DNA from: Croceicoccus mobilis
GTDB taxonomy: Bacteria > Pseudomonadota > Alphaproteobacteria > Sphingomonadales > Sphingomonadaceae
Assembly: GCF_001661965.1 (NCBI RefSeq)
Contig: NZ_LYWZ01000027.1
Location: 186,001-250,000, forward strand
Direction of reading: 5' to 3'
Length of the DNA stretch: 64,000 nucleotides
Under the pieces are notes generated by a model. The model was not told the DNA's origin. It did no database searches and saw nothing but the letters and a program-made list of their open reading frames with translations. The position numbers and the translations under genes were made by a program. Below are positions 62,039 through 64,000 of the stretch, piece after piece; position 1 is the first letter of the stretch, and each line of letters opens with the position of its first letter.

Positions 62039-63489
62039 TCAGGCTGATTGCAGCCGCGATGACTGCGGCGCTGATGTCGCATCCGCTGCCAGCCATGGCG
62101 CAGAGCGAGGCGGCAGATGATTACGGGCCGCAGGATCCGGCGGCAGGGCCGCTGATGCTGGAAGACGTGCTGCGCGCCTCGGCCCGCAGTTCCCCCCAGA
62201 TCATCGAGGCGCTGGCCGGTATCCGCAAGGCGCAGGGTACCGCGCTAAAGGCCGAGGGCGCATTCGATACGGTCTTTGGCGTTGAGGGGCGAAGCCGCGT
62301 AACTGGCTATTACGATGGCACCATTGTCGAAGGCAAAGCCACGCGCCCCTTCGTAACGAACGGCGGCTATGCCTATGGCGGCTACCGCGTATCTCGCGGC
62401 GACTTTCCGATCTATGAAGACAAGAGCTTCACCAACGAGCTGGGTGAATTCAAGCTGGGCGCGCTCTATTCGCTGGTCCGCGACCGCCTGATCGACGAAC
62501 GCCGCGCCCAGCGGTCCATCGCCGCCAGCGGTATCGACATCGCCCGCTTCGAGGCACAGGCCGCCGCCATCGGAGTGCAGAGCCGGGCGATAACCGCCTA
62601 TCAGCAATGGGTCGCCGCCGGGCTGCGCCTGCGCGCCTATCGCGATCTGCTGGAGCTGGCGGAAAGCCGAACCGGCGCCATCAACCGGCAGGTCGAACTG
62701 GGTTCGCAGCCGCGCATCCTGCGGACCGAGAACGAGCAGAACCTCGTGCGTCGCCGCGCTTTGGTGATCGAGGCGGAGCAGGCCTTTGGCGCTGCCGCCG
62801 CGCGGCTCGCGCTCTATTACCGCGACGCGTCGGGCGAGCCGATCATCGTTGGCGCAGGCCGTTTACCGGAAAGCAGCGAGGCACTGGATTTCGCGCGGCC
62901 CGATCCCGAATTCAGCGTCGAGCAGCGCCCTGAACTGCAAAGCCTGCTGGCGCAGGTCGAGCAATCGACCTTGAGCCTTGCCCTTGCCGAAAACGCGCTC
63001 AAGCCGCGCTTTGACCTGACTGCGGAAGTGGGCAAGGATATTGGCGACGAAGGATTGGGCGGCCCCAGCCGCACGCCGTTCGAAACGATCGTGGGCTTCC
63101 GCTTTTCGGTGCCGCTGCAAAACCGCGCGGCAAAGGGGCGCATCGCCGAGACCGAGGCGGGTCTTGACCAGCTGGCCATGAAACAGAAGTACCTGCGCGA
63201 CCAGATCCGCACCGAGGTCGATGCCATGCGCATCGCCGTGGAGGGGGCCGAACGCCTTGTCGGCACGTCGCGCCAGGAATACGAGCTTGCCCGCGAACTG
63301 GCCAATGCCGAACGCCGCCGTTTCCAGCTGGGGTCGAGCGACTTCTTCCTCGTCAACCAGCGCGAGGAAACCGCCACCAATGCGCAGATCCAGCTGATCG
63401 ATGCGCAGGCCCGCATCGGATCAACGCGCGCAGGGCTGGCCGCCGCGACAGCAGATCGTTCAGCCTTGGGGCTGGGGCTCGATCCGTAA
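62035..63489 (+). CDS. TolC-like outer-membrane efflux protein
   Basis: This 484-residue protein starts at a GTG overlapping the previous stop. It has a signal peptide (to about residue 22, ending AMA) and two outer-membrane-factor halves with long helices, for example LMLEDVLRASARSSPQIIEA and the repeat-like ELGSQPRILRTENEQNLVRRRA / ELANAERRRFQLGSSDFFLVNQRE, the pattern of TolC-type proteins. It would form the outer-membrane channel for the system with the HlyD-like adaptor and ABC-like protein. Confidence 0.92.
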   Translation: MIRLIAAAMTAALMSHPLPAMAQSEAADDYGPQDPAAGPLMLEDVLRASARSSPQIIEALAGIRKAQGTALKAEGAFDTVFGVEGRSRVTGYYDGTIVEGKATRPFVTNGGYAYGGYRVSRGDFPIYEDKSFTNELGEFKLGALYSLVRDRLIDERRAQRSIAASGIDIARFEAQAAAIGVQSRAITAYQQWVAAGLRLRAYRDLLELAESRTGAINRQVELGSQPRILRTENEQNLVRRRALVIEAEQAFGAAAARLALYYRDASGEPIIVGAGRLPESSEALDFARPDPEFSVEQRPELQSLLAQVEQSTLSLALAENALKPRFDLTAEVGKDIGDEGLGGPSRTPFETIVGFRFSVPLQNRAAKGRIAETEAGLDQLAMKQKYLRDQIRTEVDAMRIAVEGAERLVGTSRQEYELARELANAERRRFQLGSSDFFLVNQREETATNAQIQLIDAQARIGSTRAGLAAATADRSALGLGLDP

Positions 63490-63495
63490 CGCCGA

Positions 63496-63690
63496 CTAGG
63501 CGTAACCGGCGGGCAGCTGTTCGGTATGGTCCAGCCGGTCCATCACTTCGGGCAGGGGTTCGAGCACGGTCACGCTGCGGTTTTCGCCAAAGCGGATACG
63601 CGTGCCCTCCGACACCTCTGAGATATAGGTAACCTGCGTCGCATTCACGATGACCGCGACGCGGTCGGTGGCGGTGAACTTTACGAACAT
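63496..63690 (-). CDS. small hypothetical protein
   Basis: This 64-residue, beta-rich protein without signal peptide begins MFVKFTATD and has VAVIVNATQVTYISEV and VTVLEPLPEVMDRL. The ATG at 63690 is preceded by GGAGAGG at good spacing. The pattern suggests a compact folded cytoplasmic protein resembling small flagellar/phage-type beta proteins that interact through short strands, but I cannot assign a family. It is convergent with the TolC-like gene, six bases apart. Confidence 0.72.
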   Translation of the reverse strand: MFVKFTATDRVAVIVNATQVTYISEVSEGTRIRFGENRSVTVLEPLPEVMDRLDHTEQLPAGYA

Positions 63691-63766
63691 CAATGCCTCT
63701 CCGTTTTGTTTGGAGAGAGCTTAGCCGGTCGCGCGAATTCCGCCAGCAGGATTCGCGTCTGGCCGC

Positions 63767-64000
63767 TTAGCGCGCCTGCAACGCGACGCTGACGCTGGCC
63801 GCGATGGCATCGCCCAAAAGATGCCCCGACAGCCATGCGCATTCCACCCGCGGCCCGATCAGCCAGTCGCCGCAGGCCCCCAATTGCCTGTCCCGGTTCC
63901 AGAGGATTTCGTCGCCCGTGCCCGGCGCCCGCGCAAAGCGCCAGCGGTGCGCCGCAGCGGCCAGCGGTTCGGGAAGCGACAGGTCGAACTGCTCTTCGAA
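63767..64000 (-). CDS. NAD(P)/FAD-dependent oxidoreductase, renalase-like (C-terminal part)
   Basis: The last 77 codons of a minus-strand gene run off the window edge; the stop TAA is at 63767-63769. The visible part reads AAAHRWRFARAP, LWNRDRQLGACGDWLIGPRVECAWLSGHLLGDAIA, which is the C-terminal FAD-binding end of renalase/amine-oxidase-like flavoproteins (C-G-D-W then G-P-R-V-E-x-A-x-x-S-G). The start and the Rossmann domain lie beyond 64000. Confidence 0.8.
   Translation of the reverse strand, partial: FEEQFDLSLPEPLAAAAHRWRFARAPGTGDEILWNRDRQLGACGDWLIGPRVECAWLSGHLLGDAIAASVSVALQAR

Overview
The window reads as chromosomal DNA from an alphaproteobacterium, most likely of the order Sphingomonadales (Erythrobacteraceae/Sphingomonadaceae type). 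By eye the DNA is GC-rich. It has the C4-pathway 5-aminolevulinate synthase, a compact lepB-rnc-era operon, many TGATG/ATGA stop-start overlaps, and a starch/maltooligosaccharide locus built on a TonB-dependent receptor, a tryptophan-halogenase-like gene, GH13 and GH97 enzymes. The order is inferred from gene families and layout, not from an rRNA gene. Almost all of the sequence is coding. I saw no rRNA, CRISPR array, insertion sequence or prophage.

Left part (1-30350), mostly housekeeping and respiration: a small membrane protein, a winged-helix regulator with a degraded receiver domain, an SLC13-type transporter, tRNA-Leu(CAA), an inositol-monophosphatase-family protein, efp and apt. Next comes a respiratory block: a cyanide-insensitive-type bd quinol oxidase (cydA, cydB and a 58-residue DUF2474-like subunit), a lipoprotein cytochrome c' and a cytochrome b561. 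Then an FMN reductase, a small secreted protein, a Tat-exported aminotransferase-like protein, glutathione reductase, a Pr6Pr-like membrane protein, pgi, lepB-rnc-era, an MFS exporter, plsY-dprA-topA, murI, hemA, a small ABM-domain protein, a nitronate monooxygenase and two tandem CPBP membrane proteases.

Middle (30504-36967): a complete nine-gene N-type ATPase operon in the order beta, epsilon, AtpQ, AtpR, a, c, b, alpha, gamma. Catalytic residues are intact. The c subunit has a glutamate in each helix, and the b subunit carries a C-terminal domain resembling the otherwise missing delta subunit. A decayed fragment of an HWE-type histidine kinase and a PQQ-dependent membrane glucose dehydrogenase follow.

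Right part (40070-55706): a divergent alpha-glucan locus. The minus arm encodes a LacI-family regulator, an SLC45-like MFS transporter, a lipoprotein GH13 enzyme and a sugar porter. The plus arm encodes a TonB-dependent receptor, the halogenase-like flavoprotein, a lipoprotein GH13 enzyme, a cytoplasmic GH13 glucosidase and a secreted GH97 glucosidase. A cluster of TTGC/GCAA half-sites lies between the arms. The likely scheme is outer-membrane uptake by the receptor, periplasmic cleavage, inner-membrane transport, and final hydrolysis to glucose. Pgi (isomerase) and Gcd (periplasmic glucose oxidation) are encoded elsewhere in the window.

Far right (56015-64000): a secreted TonB-C-like protein, a large MscS channel, and a three-gene export-like operon (ABC-transporter-like, HlyD-like, TolC-like). 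In the ABC-like protein every ATPase motif is destroyed although the fold and the operon are preserved. This operon is the strongest candidate for an undescribed system. The window ends with a small conserved-looking protein and the C-terminus of a renalase-like FAD oxidoreductase.
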